DNA from: Paguma larvata
Lineage: Eukaryota > Chordata > Mammalia > Carnivora > Viverridae
Direction: 5' to 3'
Length of the DNA: 64,000 nucleotides
Assembly (NCBI GenBank): GCA_030068075.1
Contig: CM057826.1
Span: 75,365,312 to 75,429,311 of the forward strand
Shown: positions 49,001 through 62,300 of the stretch, piece after piece
Position numbering within the stretch: the stretch's first letter is position 1
How the letters are laid out: every line of letters starts with the position of its first letter
Position numbers and translations under genes: made by a program
Notes under the pieces: model-generated
What the model was told of the DNA's origin: nothing
Seen by the model: only the letters and a program-made list of their open reading frames with translations
Database searches by the model: none

Positions 49001-49990
49001 AGTCTCCCTGAGGGTCATCTCCTTACTAGCCACCCAGGAAGAGAGAACATAGACATGTGTATCTAGGACATTTATATGGGATAAAACCTCCAAGGCATAC
49101 ATCACTTCTGTTCACATTTTATTGATTACAACTCAGCCACATGGCCAAATTTAATTGCAAGGGAAGCTGGGAAATGTAGCTTAGTTGTGTACCTAGAAAG
49201 AAGAGGGAAACATGGGTTTTGAGGGGCATCAACTGTATATTTTAAAAAGTGTAGCCTAGCGAAATCAAGTGCGTTGCCAAAAGTCACACAGCCTAGAAGC
49301 TGAGTTCTCCCTGCAATGATATGCTTCCTACTTTTTGCCTCCAAAGCTATCTTCAAGTCTGTAGATATGAACCTCCATACTGTGTTCCAGACAGAAGGGC
49401 CAACACTTTTGTTTGGTTTTGAAAGGAAAGCACACCATTTAGAAGGTACATTTAGTAGACCTAACTATATCTCACCTCTTTTGATATTTAAAAAGAAAAT
49501 CTGGAATTATGGGAAAATATTTAATTTTATGACATTAAAATTAAAGTTTAGCAAAAATTTTTTGTTTTAACTAATAAAAAATTTTCTTGTTTGACATTTC
49601 TGTAAATGGTTGAACCAAAAGAATCAAATCATGGCCCTCTATGAGAATAAAATGTAGGTAGATACTTCACTTTTTCCAATCTTCGAAGAAAAGCAAGGGA
49701 TTCTCGTTTACTAAACGTTAGACTATCCCAAAATATGGAGCCACGAACAAATGTTATAAACAAAATACTTATATTACCATGTAATATAAAGTAAGTAGGA
49801 TAGTAAATAGTTCAGAACACTGGCTGATGGTTCAGTTCCTGATAGTTCAGAACATTGGCAAAATCTTAAAGCTGAGGCCAATGGATGATAAGTACTTCCT
49901 GATCTGAGTGGATGGACTAGATACATCTTTGCAGCATGCACTTAATAGGTGATCATATAGATCGATGAACATCACTCAACTCTAGTCTAT
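46040..49990. other. Intergenic DNA without recognised genes
   Basis: Contains a MIR at 47825 and short MIR-like bits near 47055 and 49265. A short direct repeat, GTTCATGAGGGTACACCA, occurs at 46253 and 46279 (period 26). No coding exon is recognised. Confidence 0.55.
47825..47990 (-). mobile_element. MIR relic, antisense
   Basis: ATAAGCACATTGTCATATC, GATCCTCCCAACAACCTATG, ATTCACATTTTATGGTGAAAG and GTTAGTAAGTGGAGATGG in MIR order. Confidence 0.7.
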
Positions 49991-50006
49991 ATAAAAAAGG
50001 GCTAGA

Positions 50007-50246
50007 GAAGCACTTGGGTGGTTCAGTCGGTTAAGCATCTGACTCTTGATTTTGGCTCAGGTCATGATCTCGTGGTCCATGAGTTTGGTTTGTGAGATGG
50101 AGCCCTGTAGCAGGCTCTGCACTGAATCCAAGAGCTTGCTTGAGATTCCCTTCTCTCTCTTTCTCTCTCTGCCCCTCCCCTGCTCTCATACACTTGCTCT
50201 CTCTCTTTCTCCCTCTCTCTCTCAAAATAAATAGAAATAAACTTAA
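50007..50246 (+). mobile_element. Can-SINE, sense
   Basis: Head GAAGCACTTGGGTGGTTCAG, core with a small internal duplication (CCATGAGTTTGGTTTGTGAG), CT-rich part and A-rich tail. Exact 14-bp duplication AAAAAAGGGCTAGA at 49993-50006 and 50247-50260. Confidence 0.92.
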
Positions 50247-50260
50247 AAAAAAGGGCTAGA

Positions 50261-53200
50261 AATTTATCAACTGAGTTCTTTAAAGAGAATTTTTAGGAGT
50301 GGGGAATACTGTGGCATTTTGTCCCTCTGTCACTTACGGGAAGGAAAAAAGGATGGAGAGGGTAGTTCATTTCCTCTTCCTCAAGGCAAGTGAATGGTGG
50401 TGGGACACAAAAGAACCATCCAGGAAATTAAAGCTGTTTGCAAAAGGAGGAGACTTGTGCTGACATCCTGTTCAGAAAATACTGAAAGCAAGAGTCAGGC
50501 TGGTGTGTTTCCTCGGCTGGTGAGGCAAGGATTTAGGAGCCAGCAGTTAGTTAAGCTGTACTCCAAAATTTGGTGAGAGTCAAACATTCAAGAGTCTTCC
50601 TGCAGGCCAAATGGGCACATGAAAAAGATAGCCAGGCTTGAGTTTTCTCAGGGCCCAGTCCAATGGGGCTGAATGTTGAGGCAAGAGAAACCCAGCAGAA
50701 GGTCCTGGGTCAGGCGAGTGTACTGGGCTATGGGATATCTGGGGAAACCCTCCAGTGCACCTCATGGAAGTCATTGCTTTCAGCTCTTTATTCTTACCTC
50801 TTGGAAAACGTCCTTGGATTCCATATTCTGTTCTGCTAAACTCTCCTTTCTGGCAGCTCTCATCCATCTCTCTCATTCTAGTTGTCCCTCTGCTTTGCTT
50901 CCTTTGTCTGTGGAGGTGAAAGTAAAAGTAAACATTTAAGAAGTCTTCCAGGTAATTCTGGTGCTATTTAATTGCAAAAACCAGGTGATCTTCACATAGG
51001 CTTTCTAATTTTCTTTCACCAGGTCGATTAACCTTCTAGTATGTTCTTGATTTTTCACTTTTTTGATTCAAATTTTCTAAGCACTTGCAGTGGGTTCAAT
51101 TATTTTTGGTAAGTCACCACATGAGTCTTTCCTGCTTAATTTAAGTGAGAGAAAACCAAGTTGTGATTTAGGGAATACTTTTGGCTTCTGGTGTGTTATG
51201 ATCTGTTGTGGGGAAAAGGGTTTCAAATCTAGCAGGACATTCTATATTCTCTGCATTGTCACACTTTCTTCTCACCAGACCACATCCTTCAGATTGGGGC
51301 AGGTATTGGTGAGATTTTTAAAAATATATTTGGGACTTCCTTCGTCTTCTCAGTGCTGGTTGGGGGAATAGGAAAAAGTGATATGTCATTCCCAAGGGCC
51401 TTTACTTTTCAAATATAATAGTGGATCATCATTAAGATTGACATTTTTAGATTTACAGAAGCACTTGTTAACAATTGATCCACATTTAATGATTGGGAAA
51501 AAGGCAAAATAATCCAATAAAAATTCAATTATTTTCTGGTCCTTTTAAGGATAGTAGATGTAAATAGAACCATTTAAGTATAAAATTATTTAACTTGAAT
51601 TAAAATTATTACTTGACATAATAACATAGTGAAGACTATGCATAGATTTAAAATGTCCTTTTCAGAAAATACAATTGAAACATTTACTCATTAAAATAAA
51701 GAATATTCTTGTTGAGCTCTGGTGAATACACCAGCTGAAAAACAAAACTAAACACCTTTCCTTCTTTTTGAAATGTTCTCTTTGGTAAAGAAAATCAGAT
51801 ATTTAAGATTTTCTCCCTTTTTAGTTCATTTAATAATGTATCCTGAAGGAATATGGAGATCATATTCTTCAGAGATTTTCTGTATAACTCGAAAATAAAA
51901 GAATGATTTACATAACTTTTTAGGAAGAATGCTAGGAAGATGTCTGAGAAGAGAGAACCAGTTTTATCTGATTGTTAAACTCTCTATACTGTAATAGGCC
52001 CATAGGACAGAGCCACTGAATTTCACAACTTTTGGAGGCACCAGTGACATTGTAGTCCCTATCAGTGTCATCTCATGGAGTTGTATGGTATTGTGTGGTA
52101 TGCAGTCTAAGCCCCGTTGACTGTAGGAAGCCCTGCCTTAGCACCTCTTTTATATTACCTTTAGAATAATAACAATAAACACAACAAGAACAAAAGAAAA
52201 TGTCTTCTAATATCTAGTAAATTTTAGCTTATCCCCACTGAAGTATACACAAGTTAGGTAGGAAATCTCGAAAGACTGCATCACAGATACAGCAGGGAGA
52301 GCTGTCCAGAGGGCTGGTTGGCTTGGAAAAATAACAGGAGGAAGCAAATGAGATGTGTGGGCCTGGCAGGAGGAGAAACAATACTGCCTGTGCCAACACA
52401 ATGGCAGCTGGCATTCCATGGGCTTTTGCTATGGATGAGAGTACTCAAAATTGGGCAACTTCAATATTTTCAATTACGAGTGGCAGCTTTAATGGTCAGC
52501 TGCTGGTCTTTCTTGACCAGTTCCTCTACAGGTATACATTGTTCACTGTTATTTTTTAGATCCACTCTTTCCCACTCTCTTCTCTCTCCACAGTCCTGAC
52601 AGTTCATTTTGAAACATGGACAAGAATAAATTAAATTACCTACAGTTGGCCAGATTGGTTTTTCCTATTCAGCTTTCATGTTGGTATGAGGATGAGGGAA
52701 GAAAAGCTTAAACAGACTTGCTTTGATGTTATGAAATGGTGGTGGTGTAAATTCAAAATGTAAAGTATCAACCTTAGATAAATAACTTCAGATTTAATAT
52801 AATGTTTTCCATTTGCAAAATGTCCAAGACAAGCAGACTTTGGTTTATGAAAATTTTATTTGTCTTATTTTTCTTCTGTGGCTCAGATTGAGTTTCTCTG
52901 CATACAGTTTAGTTTTTAATTGTCTTTGCTACTGGAGTCTCTTCAGCAATGTCAATCCTCATGGTGTCTCTCCCCTCAGACAATGTTCCCTCAAAGCTCT
53001 CTGAGGAAGGTGACTTGGGAATACAGGTAGAAGCTTCCATTTCATAGATAGTAGGTCCTTATTATTGTCAGTCTTAGATATGTTTCTTCATAGGAAGTTT
53101 GTATGCTAGAAAAGCCTATTTATTGTGCTTGATGATATATGCAAGATTGGGCTTTTGGTTATGATAGATTCAAACGAAATAAACAAGTGTGTCTTTTAGC

Positions 53201-55190
53201 TGCTTTCCCAGGAGAGATGATGCATTTTTATAGAACAGATCACATTTATTCTCAGTTGCACTTCTCTGTTACCAGTAGAACGTGTTTGTTAGATAGCTGG
53301 GTCCGTGAGAATCTACTAGAATTCCTGGCATTATTCTCAGTGTCACTGCTTTTGACAGGTGACCTTGATTCTCTTTGGTTTTACTACTTTCAGGATTTTG
53401 GACTTCATCTGAGTGCTATTGTAGCTCAATGGTTCCTCCACTTAGAATTTAAGAACTCTGTAATACTTGGCTATTTGGATTCTTAGTGGAAATATCTATC
53501 ACAGTCTGTCTCATGGTTATACAGTGTTCTGTGTCATTTTTTTCTTGTTCCTAGTCCCAGTCCTAGCCTGTTCCTAGATCTTTCTAACAGAGTATGAGCT
53601 TTCCTACAAAGGGAAGTAACTGTGCCCTTCTTAATTGGAACTTCCCTGCTGCTTGACATAAATGTTATAATGATGCAGACCACATCTCCCACCCCCACTC
53701 CTCAGCCCCTACCTTTTTTGTTAGTTTCCTAGATAGGGAATGATATACAATATCCTATAAGAGATGATCAAAAAATCATTAGAAGCGATCATTTAGAAAA
53801 TAAATCAGTCAGGAATAGCTGGGCAACAGTGACTCAGGGAGCTAGTAAAAATGTAGGAGAAATATATTTTAGTCCACAAGAAAATTAAATAATGATAACT
53901 ATAGGTAATAGGAATATTTTCTCTTTGTTTGATATTTTTACTAAGAGAAGTTCAAAATAATTTACAGGCATTCATTAATAATTAGTTCTCCGCACACCTC
54001 CATTTTTAATGCTTAAATCAAGGCAGATGGCTGATGATTGATTTATTCAAAGCACTCAGCATGTCAGTGGTTGAATTTTGTTGAGATCCCTTTCACTGTA
54101 GACCACACCGCTTCTAATGACCTATGTATAATTCATCTCAGCTTCATCTGAATTAGGAGCTGACATTTTTTGGTAACACAAATCACAGCTTCTTGTCAGT
54201 AAAAGAACTCCAGTGTGGGGAACTCAGACAGCCAGGAAGCTCAGCATGCTGCTAACTTTGTTGTTTTTGTACAGATTTGAGAGAATCTAATAGTTTGCCA
54301 TCTTTATGTTGGCACATCATACATATGTTTATTGATGAAGCTGATTTTTCTTCAACCCAGGTATTTCCTGGACAAGCAGAAAAGGAGATCATTCTGGTGA
54401 TTTTCTCCCGGGTGGTTCAACATGAATTAACAATAAACATACATTAAACATTTTTTTGGTTCAATAATTTCTCAGTAATGATCTTAGAATGATAATTAGG
54501 AGCCTCAAAAATAGAATCACGTGGTTTTATTTCGTGTTTTTCAATATATATTTAGAGTTTTCAAAAAGCTTTTCCTTCTGAAGCTATGTGACCCTTCTTC
54601 TCTTTTAGTCTCTTCCTGTTGTGAGTGTGAATGCTTATGATCAAAGGCCCAATTTTGTCTCCTTAGTGTGCAAGAGTCCTTGATTTCAACCCCATTGGAG
54701 ATCACCTGATCCATGCACATACAAGGGAAGACCGCAAGATCCAGAAAAGACCAAGTGATACCAGAAGATGTATTTGAACATTGATTCTAAATGTGAACTA
54801 GAGATTTTCCTTTCTCTATCTACAGCATACAAAATAGATTTACTAATTACATCTTGACTTGGATAAAATAGAAATACTCTCTTTGAAGGCTTTGGCTGGT
54901 TTGTTAACTTTTTTTTTTCCGTAGGATAATTTTTTATTTTATAGCCTGAGAGATATCCATGGTTGAATTCCATTTAAGTTTAGGAGTCTTTATAGATACT
55001 ATATAATTAATTATAGTTGTTTTAACTTATTACAAAACTAGAAGTAAGTGAGACTGAAACAGTGCAGGTTTATTCACATGCAGTTTCTTATAAGAAGACA
55101 TTGGTTTTATCTAACCAGAATTCATAATGAACTGGAGTTTAAAAGTATAACTTTCTTCTGGGAAAGAACTGAGTCAACAAAGCTGATGCT
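50261..55190. other. SINE-free intergenic DNA
   Basis: Almost 5 kb with no Can-SINE or L1 that I can see and no recognised exon. The longest open frame (53139-53486, plus, 115 codons) has no recognisable domain or flanking gene signal. Confidence 0.5.
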
Positions 55191-55205
55191 AGAAAGCTAA
55201 ATTTA

Positions 55206-55426
55206 GGGGCGCCTGGGTGGCTCAGTTGATTGAGCACTGACTTTGGCCCAGGTCATGATCTCACAGTTTGTGAGTTCAAGCCCCACATTAGGCTCTGTGC
55301 TGACAGCTCAGGGCCTGGAGCCTGCTTCAGATTCTGTGTCTCCCTCTTTCTCTGCCCCTCCCCTGCTCACACTCTGTCTCTCTGTCAAAAGTAAATAAAA
55401 ACATTAAAAAAAATTAAAAAAAAAAA
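55206..55426 (+). mobile_element. Can-SINE 1 of a three-copy cluster
   Basis: Head GGGGCGCCTGGGTGGCTCAG through to an ATTAAAAAAAATTAAAA-type tail. Exact 15-bp duplication AGAAAGCTAAATTTA at 55191-55205 and 55427-55441. Its 3' three quarters reappears at 56351. Confidence 0.94.
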
Positions 55427-55515
55427 AGAAAGCTAAATTTAAAGTCACCCTAGAGAGGTGCCTGGGTGGTCCAGTCAGTTAAGCATCTGACTTCAGCTCA
55501 GGTCATGAACTTGCA
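55260..55515 (+). repeat. Local direct duplication, copy A
   Basis: 256 bp covering the inside and tail of SINE 1, its downstream target duplication, the spacer, and the first 60 bp of SINE 2. It matches 56351-56605 with a single substitution (C at 55346, G in copy B) and one A of length difference in a poly-A run. Confidence 0.95.
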
Positions 55516-55656
55516 ATTTGTGAGTTCAAGCCCTGGGTGGAGCTCTGTGCTGACAGCTCAGACCCCAGAGCCTGCTTCAGATTCTGTGTCTCCCTCTCTT
55601 TCTGTTCCTCCCCTGCTTGCATTCTGCCTCTCTCTCTCTTCTTTCAAAAATAAAGA
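55456..55656 (+). mobile_element. Can-SINE 2 of the cluster
   Basis: Head GGTGCCTGGGTGGTCCAGTC to an AAAAATAAAGA tail. Preceded by AAGTCACCCTAGA; a near copy, AACTCACCCTAGA, occurs at about 55899, after SINE 3. SINE 3 therefore probably landed in the A-tail of SINE 2, leaving the target duplication of SINE 2 outside both. Confidence 0.9.
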
Positions 55657-55892
55657 GGGGCACCTGGGTGGCTCCGTTGGTTAAGCGTCCGACTTTGTCT
55701 CAGGTCATGATCTCACCGTTTGTGGGTTCAAGCCTGCGTTGGGCTATGTGCTGACAGCTCAGAGCCTGGAGCCTACTTCAGATTCTCTGTATCCTTCTCT
55801 CTCGCTGCTCCTCCCCTGTTCCTGCTCTGTCTCTCTCTCTCTCAAAAAATACATTAAAAAAATTTAAAAACAAATAAATAAATAAAGATTAA
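55657..55892 (+). mobile_element. Can-SINE 3 of the cluster
   Basis: Head GGGCACCTGGGTGGCTCCG directly abuts the tail of SINE 2. Complete core, CT-rich part and a long AAATAAATAAATAAAG-like tail. Confidence 0.9.
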
Positions 55893-56350
55893 AAAAAAAC
55901 TCACCCTAGAATGTTTGCCTTGCTCAGTATGCGTCCAGTACTTCTATAAGATCAGTACATGTCTACATCTTCTATATCTGTCATCCTCTATAAAGCCGTT
56001 GATGTGACAGAGATAACCTTGATGGCCTAAAATATGCAAAATCAAAATTATATGATATTGATTATATTCTAGTGACTAAGGTAACACTAATTTTAATACA
56101 TTTTTTAAAGACTTTAAATAAAAATGGTTGAAATAAAAAAAAGAGGAAGGATGCTTAAGTTAAGACTAAAATAGTTAGAAAATCATCCATAGCCTAAAGA
56201 GTAAGAAAAAGTGAATATTGGTGTTTGCCAGAATTTTTTATTATCTCTTAGCTCTCTAAACTAATATACATATAGTTATGACAAATCAATAAGATAGCCT
56301 TGTCTATTTCTCCTGGTGTTATATAAATAGCCTCCAAAATGATCCCAGAA

Positions 56351-56605
56351 CTCACAGTTTGTGAGTTCAAGCCCCACATTAGGCTCTGTGCTGACAGCTC
56401 AGGGCCTGGAGCCTGCTTCAGATTCTGTGTCTCCCTGTTTCTCTGCCCCTCCCCTGCTCACACTCTGTCTCTCTGTCAAAAGTAAATAAAAACATTAAAA
56501 AAAATTAAAAAAAAAAAGAAAGCTAAATTTAAAGTCACCCTAGAGAGGTGCCTGGGTGGTCCAGTCAGTTAAGCATCTGACTTCAGCTCAGGTCATGAAC
56601 TTGCA
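56351..56605 (+). repeat. Local direct duplication, copy B
   Basis: Second copy of 55260-55515, about 1.09 kb downstream in the same orientation. It begins inside a SINE and ends inside another SINE's head, so it was copied as DNA, not by retrotransposition. The 14-bp perfect palindrome CAGTTCATGAACTG (56604-56617) sits on its right breakpoint. Confidence 0.95.
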
Positions 56606-57119
56606 GTTCATGAACTGAACAGCAAGAAAAAAAAATCAATTTAGTCAGGATCATCTGGTATATTACTAATAGAATGGGAATTAGCATTCAAAATCTATGT
56701 TCCTTAATAGAACTTTTTCCAAGAGATGTTGGGAATGCTACCATTTTAGTATCTAAATACACATTTGAAGTCATAAACCAATATTTAGCAGTCAAAATCA
56801 AATGCCAGCCCAATGACCCCTTATGAAACTGTACAAATCATTTACTGCACTGGAATTTCACTATTGCTTTAAATGAGATGGTTGGAGCTTAAAATATTTG
56901 TTGTTAGTGCAGAAATTATTGTTGAACTCACTAAAACTATAGGATCTAATTAATTATAAATAGATGTTTAATGCCTCACATATTTTCAAAGATGAATGAT
57001 GTAGGTATGAATATAATCTATCCAACCATCCACCATTTCATCTATCTGCTCAATACTTTAATATTGATAAACATATTCTAATTTCAAAAGGATTTTAAAT
57101 GCTGAGGTAAGCATCCACC

Positions 57120-57200
57120 ATTATTCTACCAATTGTATTTTATGTTTACTCTGTGCTAGGCACTGGACTTAGATATATCAATATAAGCACAAAAAAACCA
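57120..57200 (-). mobile_element. L2 relic, short, antisense
   Basis: TTTACTCTGTGCTAGGCACTG followed by GATATATCAATATAAGC. Short L2-like end. Confidence 0.5.
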
Positions 57201-58311
57201 GACAATTTCAAGGCAAAAAACTTCAAATTCATTTCATGTAGAAACAGGGAGCTGATGCAAGAGATTCGTTGCCGATGTCCATGACATGAATAATTAATCC
57301 AAATATCTGTATGATTTTTCTGTTAGTTAAATAAAAAGATAAATTGTTCCATTTTATGCAGCTGAAGAGAAGTCCTCAGAAAAACCTCATGATTTATGTA
57401 TTGTGTTTGTGGCCCTAATTTAGCCAAGCAATTCTGGTACTTGACTAGATACATAGGAAATTCTGCATAAATTGACTGTCTCCATAATGTTATTAAACCC
57501 TATATGGAGAAACAGGGATGAGGATAGTTGGCAGAGAGGACAGTATCAATTACATCTCGAAATGCTTAATGAAGCAATTTTGCAAGATAATATTTGTTGA
57601 CTGTCTTTTCCCAGATGTTTTATTTTCTAAAATAGAACTTAATTATTAACATAGATTTTAAATTACACAAAAGGAAAAAGTGCTGGCAATTATTTTTGTA
57701 AATCTTATACTCATAATTAAAGATTTGTGACTGATAATTAAAGTAAAATATAAAATGGTTTACTGGTAGGTCCAGTTGCCATTGCCTTTTGTATTTCACC
57801 ACAAAAAGTATATTGATCATTTCATAAAGTATTTCAAAGTTGAAAGCTTCAAATAATTTTTGTTTTGCAGCACAAACAAACATGATATCAACCATGAAAA
57901 TATGATTGCTTCAAGTTACACAGACAAATCAAATTAATATATATTTATTGAAGACCTTCTGCATATAAAAGAATCTATATATACTGGGTGCAAGTCAGTC
58001 CCAATATTTTTATGTTGACAAAGGGCTTTCAAGTGACCATGGAGCTAAGATAAGTAGCACATGCAAAACTGGTAAGAAACCAAATATGTAATGTAGTGGA
58101 AAGAATAATGGGCTCACTTAAACTTTGTACCAAATTATTTTTTAGATGATGAAACTTGCTTTTTCTCAGCTTCTCCAATTATGAAATAAGGAGTTTATAA
58201 TACCCAATGTCTCTTTGATCAATAGTATACAAGCATGGCCTGAAGTCAGAAATATAGCTATAATATCATAAGGTCTATCAAATTTTCCTTCATTATACTT
58301 CTTGCACTTTT

Positions 58312-58519
58312 TTAAATTTTTAAATTTTTTATTGTTTTTCTATGTTTATTTATTTTTGAGAGACAGGGGCAGAGAGAGAGGGAGACACAGAATCTGAAGC
58401 AGGCTCCATGCTCTGAACTGTCAGCACAGAGATCGGTGCTGGACTTGAACCCATAAACCATAAGATCATGACCTGAGCCGAAGTCAGATGCTTAACCGAC
58501 TGAGCCACCCAGTTGCTCC
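58312..58519 (-). mobile_element. Can-SINE, antisense
   Basis: T/A-rich tail, ATGTTTATTTATTTTTGAG, a short GA tract, core and inverted head ending CACCCAGTTGCTCC. The core carries a small deletion. Confidence 0.9.
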
Positions 58520-58797
58520 TCTGCATACACTTTTGTAGAAACTTGGGCAAAACGGTTCATCTTATATTTTACTAGGAAATACAAACATTTCTTAAAAGTG
58601 ACCGGATTTGCCTAGACTATCTGTAACTGAAACTTAGTATTCCACAAATAAAAATTATACCTGATATTCCACAATTTCATGTAAATACCTTGTGGTCATT
58701 GTGTTGAATAAAATTATGATTAAGTGGTAACAGCATAAAATAGAAAATTGAAGGGAATATTGCACCATTTATGACTAGTCCTGGTGCTACTAATCTT

Positions 58798-58992
58798 TTT
58801 TTATGGATTTTTTTTGACACAGAGAGAGAGAGAGAGAACAAGAGAACAGGCAGGGGAGGAGCAGAGAGAGAGGGAGAGAGAATCTTAAGTAGTCTCCACC
58901 CCCGTCATAGAACTGATGCAGGACTCCATCTCAAGACCTGAGCCAAAATCAAGAGTCAGACGCTTAACCGATAGAGCCACTTAGGTGCCCCA
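58798..58992 (-). mobile_element. Can-SINE, antisense, old
   Basis: GA-rich tract, a shortened core, head ending CACTTAGGTGCCCC. Duplication TGGTGCTACTAATCTT (58782-58797) / TGGTACTACTTATCTT (58993-59008) with two mismatches. Confidence 0.9.
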
Positions 58993-59160
58993 TGGTACTA
59001 CTTATCTTAATTCGTTTTTAATCAAAAGAGTAACGCATGGGGTGGGTGTATCTAAGACCTAATCTATACCAAGTGTTCTCAAAGATTTTGAGACGTGCTC
59101 ATTGACATTTCCATGAAGATTTGAAAACTCCTTTCAAGGGAATAAGAAGAGAGGTTCTAT

Positions 59161-59357
59161 AATTTTTTTTAACGTTCATAGAGACAGAGTATGAGCAGGG
59201 GAAGGGCAGAGAGAGAGGGAGACACAGAATGTGAAGCGGGCTCCGGGCTCCCAGTCGTCCGCACAGAGCCCGACGCGAGGCTCGAACTCACAGACCGTGA
59301 GATTATGACCTGAGCCGAAGTTGGCCGCTCAACCAACTGAGCCGCCCAGGCGCTCCG
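59161..59357 (-). mobile_element. Can-SINE, antisense
   Basis: Young-type body (GAGACAGAGTATGAGCAGGGG) with high CpG content (GCCCGACGCGAGGCTCG). The ATTTATTTTTGAGAG part of the tail is missing. Exact duplication AGAGGTTCTA at 59150-59159 and 59358-59367. Confidence 0.92.
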
Positions 59358-59369
59358 AGAGGTTCTAAA

Positions 59370-62300
59370 TAGAATAGAGGTTCTAATTGGGCAGGTGGGA
59401 AAGTAGATAGTGAAATTCTTAAGTAGAATAGTATAAAAGGTGCCTTAATGGGTTCTTTCTCTGTCTACTGTCAAATGCCACCAAGAATGGTACCTGGCTG
59501 GAGATCAACAAGCTAAGTCTTCAAGATTTATCTTGTCGATTTACTTGTTGGACACTTTATCCCATGCTATGGTATATTGTCTTCTTGGCAATATTTTATT
59601 TCTAACATAATATCCTATGTATGAGAGCACATTTTATTAAATACATATTAAAGAAATACTAATCCATGAGGATTCAGAGATTAGAGGGATCCTTCCTGGT
59701 TTTAGTGATCAGGAATCAGGCATTTCTCCAAGGAACCTGTATTCCTTTTAGTGCACCATCGTATTATATATAAACTCATCTGACATGGATGCTGCTACTT
59801 GTTCTTAGTACCTCTCAGTGGATGGAGTTAGGGAATCTATGTATAAACACAAATATAAAATGTGCAATAAACACCTTTTTTATCTCTACTTTAAAATCTA
59901 TATGTATATGTTTAAAATAGTAAGTTTATATTGTTATCTCTAATTCCAGTTCAAACCCTAGACTTCTTTCTAGATTTCTCACTTTTCTTATTGTAACTTC
60001 CTTCCCTAACACTGAGAAACTGGGCTCTCGTTGTCATTAAGATCAGTGTCCTCTATACATAATCAGTCTTGCTTTGTGCCTTCCACAAGCAGAGCTTTTC
60101 TCACCCCACCCAGGCTTTGACATTCTGTAACCAGCCACCTGACCATGTGATATCCTACCCACCCTGATAGGTCACAACACCCTGCATCATCAGGTCAGCA
60201 ATATGTGGGTTGCTCAATAAAAACTTGATTGACTAATGTGTCTCAATAGTACAAGGTGTATGGTTTTCATAGAGCAGCATAATGTTACCAGAAAGTGGCT
60301 TCCTGTGCTGCTAACAATTTGTTAGCAGTAGGCTTTGTTTCTGCATTAAAATTGCTTTCTGTTAGTGTCAAACTCCAGTTTAGTTATTTCATTCCAGACA
60401 ATAGAAAATGAAGTATGCAAATACATTTTGGATGATGAGGTTTAAAAAAACCTAGGATCAATGAAGAAGAAGAAAGAGAATTTTCTGTTGACATTTTAAA
60501 CTGATTTCTTTACTTTGGTTAAAAAGTAAAAAGCTTCAGTTAATTCGTGGTATTTCCTAGCCATATCTTCATATATATATGGAAAGAGAAAAAAAGTAAG
60601 AAAGAACTTATACTTAATTAGTTTTGGTAGAGTTTAATTTAGGCAAAAATGCTCTGCTATGGAAAAAATAGTAGGAAATTAAAATGTAATTTTTATATTA
60701 CATTTTTTAAACTAAATTATGATTTAGGAAATATAGCCTAAAGTAAGTTGCAATCATATACTAATAACAATTAATCAATTAATCACCACCTGTAAACCAC
60801 AATAATATGGATCAGCATATGTTATTAGTGAAAGGTCAATGACTTGGTAATGGCCAGTAGACTGATGTCAGTTCATTGTGGGCAAGGGTCTATGATTTCT
60901 GATCTTTCATGGGTATCCCCATTTGCCTTGTTCCTTGCCCTGGAAGACTCAGTTTGCTTGAAGTATCATTATTACTAGCACCCTCTTTAATTCTGGAAAG
61001 TATTCCAGCTGGGGTAATAAATTATATGGTTATCATAACTTTAGATAGAACTTAGAGAGAGAAAGCTGAGGAATCTCTCAGCTCTTTTTGTCATTTGATC
61101 TACAGGAAACAGGCAATTTTAAGTAAAGCCACATAGGCCTAGTTGCCCTCTGGACTAAATATGAATGCAAATTGGACCAATCAGCTGCATTTTACACCAG
61201 CTGTAGCTTCTGGGTGGTCTTCAAAGAAACCCTATTTAGAGTGTATTTCAATGATGCAAAGGAAATTTCACAGCCTGGTAAAATGAGGGTGGGAGGTATG
61301 CAGTTGAGAGGGTTTCAATCACTATATTATGGAGAAAAGCTTTTTAGCTACACATGTCATCTGAAACTTCAGCCACGAGTTACTCACTAATATACATTGT
61401 TCATAGCATTCTACTATTTCCCTGTAATATCGAGATGAATTCTGAACACCCATGTTATTCAAGGTGATGTCATGGATTAAAAATGTAATTTAGCACTTTT
61501 TGTCCACAGTATTCGATGTTGACAAAATACGCTGTCAATGCTGTCTTTTGTGTAATGAAGGGAAAACAAGTTTTAATAGGATTTCATACTTCAGTTGTGT
61601 GATTCAATACTAATATAGTATGCTCAGGTGCAAAATTATTAGTAATATAATACTTTCACATTGAGTATTAAGATAGGAATGAGATTTCTGTCTGTCAAGA
61701 TTAACTGAAAAATTCAAGACTTGATTGTGAAATATAATATAAAGTCTTAAAGTCCACCTTGTTTGATCAAATCTACTGAAAGAAAATTCTATGTATACAA
61801 ATAAGAATTATTTGATGCAACACCCTTTGATTATTAATATGCTATGAAAGCTTTAATCCATTTTGGATGAAGTGAGGAAAACGTGATGATGAGGTTGCAT
61901 CAAGATATGAAGAATGAAAAAATAAGTTCAAAAGAGTAGAGGAAGAAAAATAAATCAAAGCAAAGAAGAAAGAAAATACAGTGGCTAGGAGTCTCCAAAG
62001 ATGAAATAAAAAAGGAAACCAGCAAAAAATTTGAACCAACACCACATTTACATTTAAAAAATACAGATTCTCAATGGGCATGGACTTTACTTATCCTAGG
62101 CAGCCAACCTGTAACTTGCTTGATAAAAAGTAAATGATCAATGAGCTGTGGAAGATTCTGTACAGTCATTCCCCACTTCCAAAACAATAATTTGAAGGGA
62201 ATGTCCAGTCTTGGGCCAGTGGTATTATCCTCATGAACAAAAGGACAGCTCGTTAATCATTAATTATGCTGCTGTGAAAGCTGCAGAGTGGTTTCCAAAG

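Noticed and set aside
48757..49105. Two overlapping minus frames (about 75 codons each)
   Set aside because: Sequence resembles non-coding repeat-like DNA; no homologue recognised and frames are of chance length.
53139..53486. 115-codon plus frame
   Set aside because: No recognised domain, no promoter or splice context, AT-rich intergenic DNA.
55206..55892. Regularly repeated units resembling a repeat array
   Set aside because: The repeats are three SINE copies with long similar bodies, not CRISPR-like repeats with unique spacers; CRISPR is not expected in a mammal.
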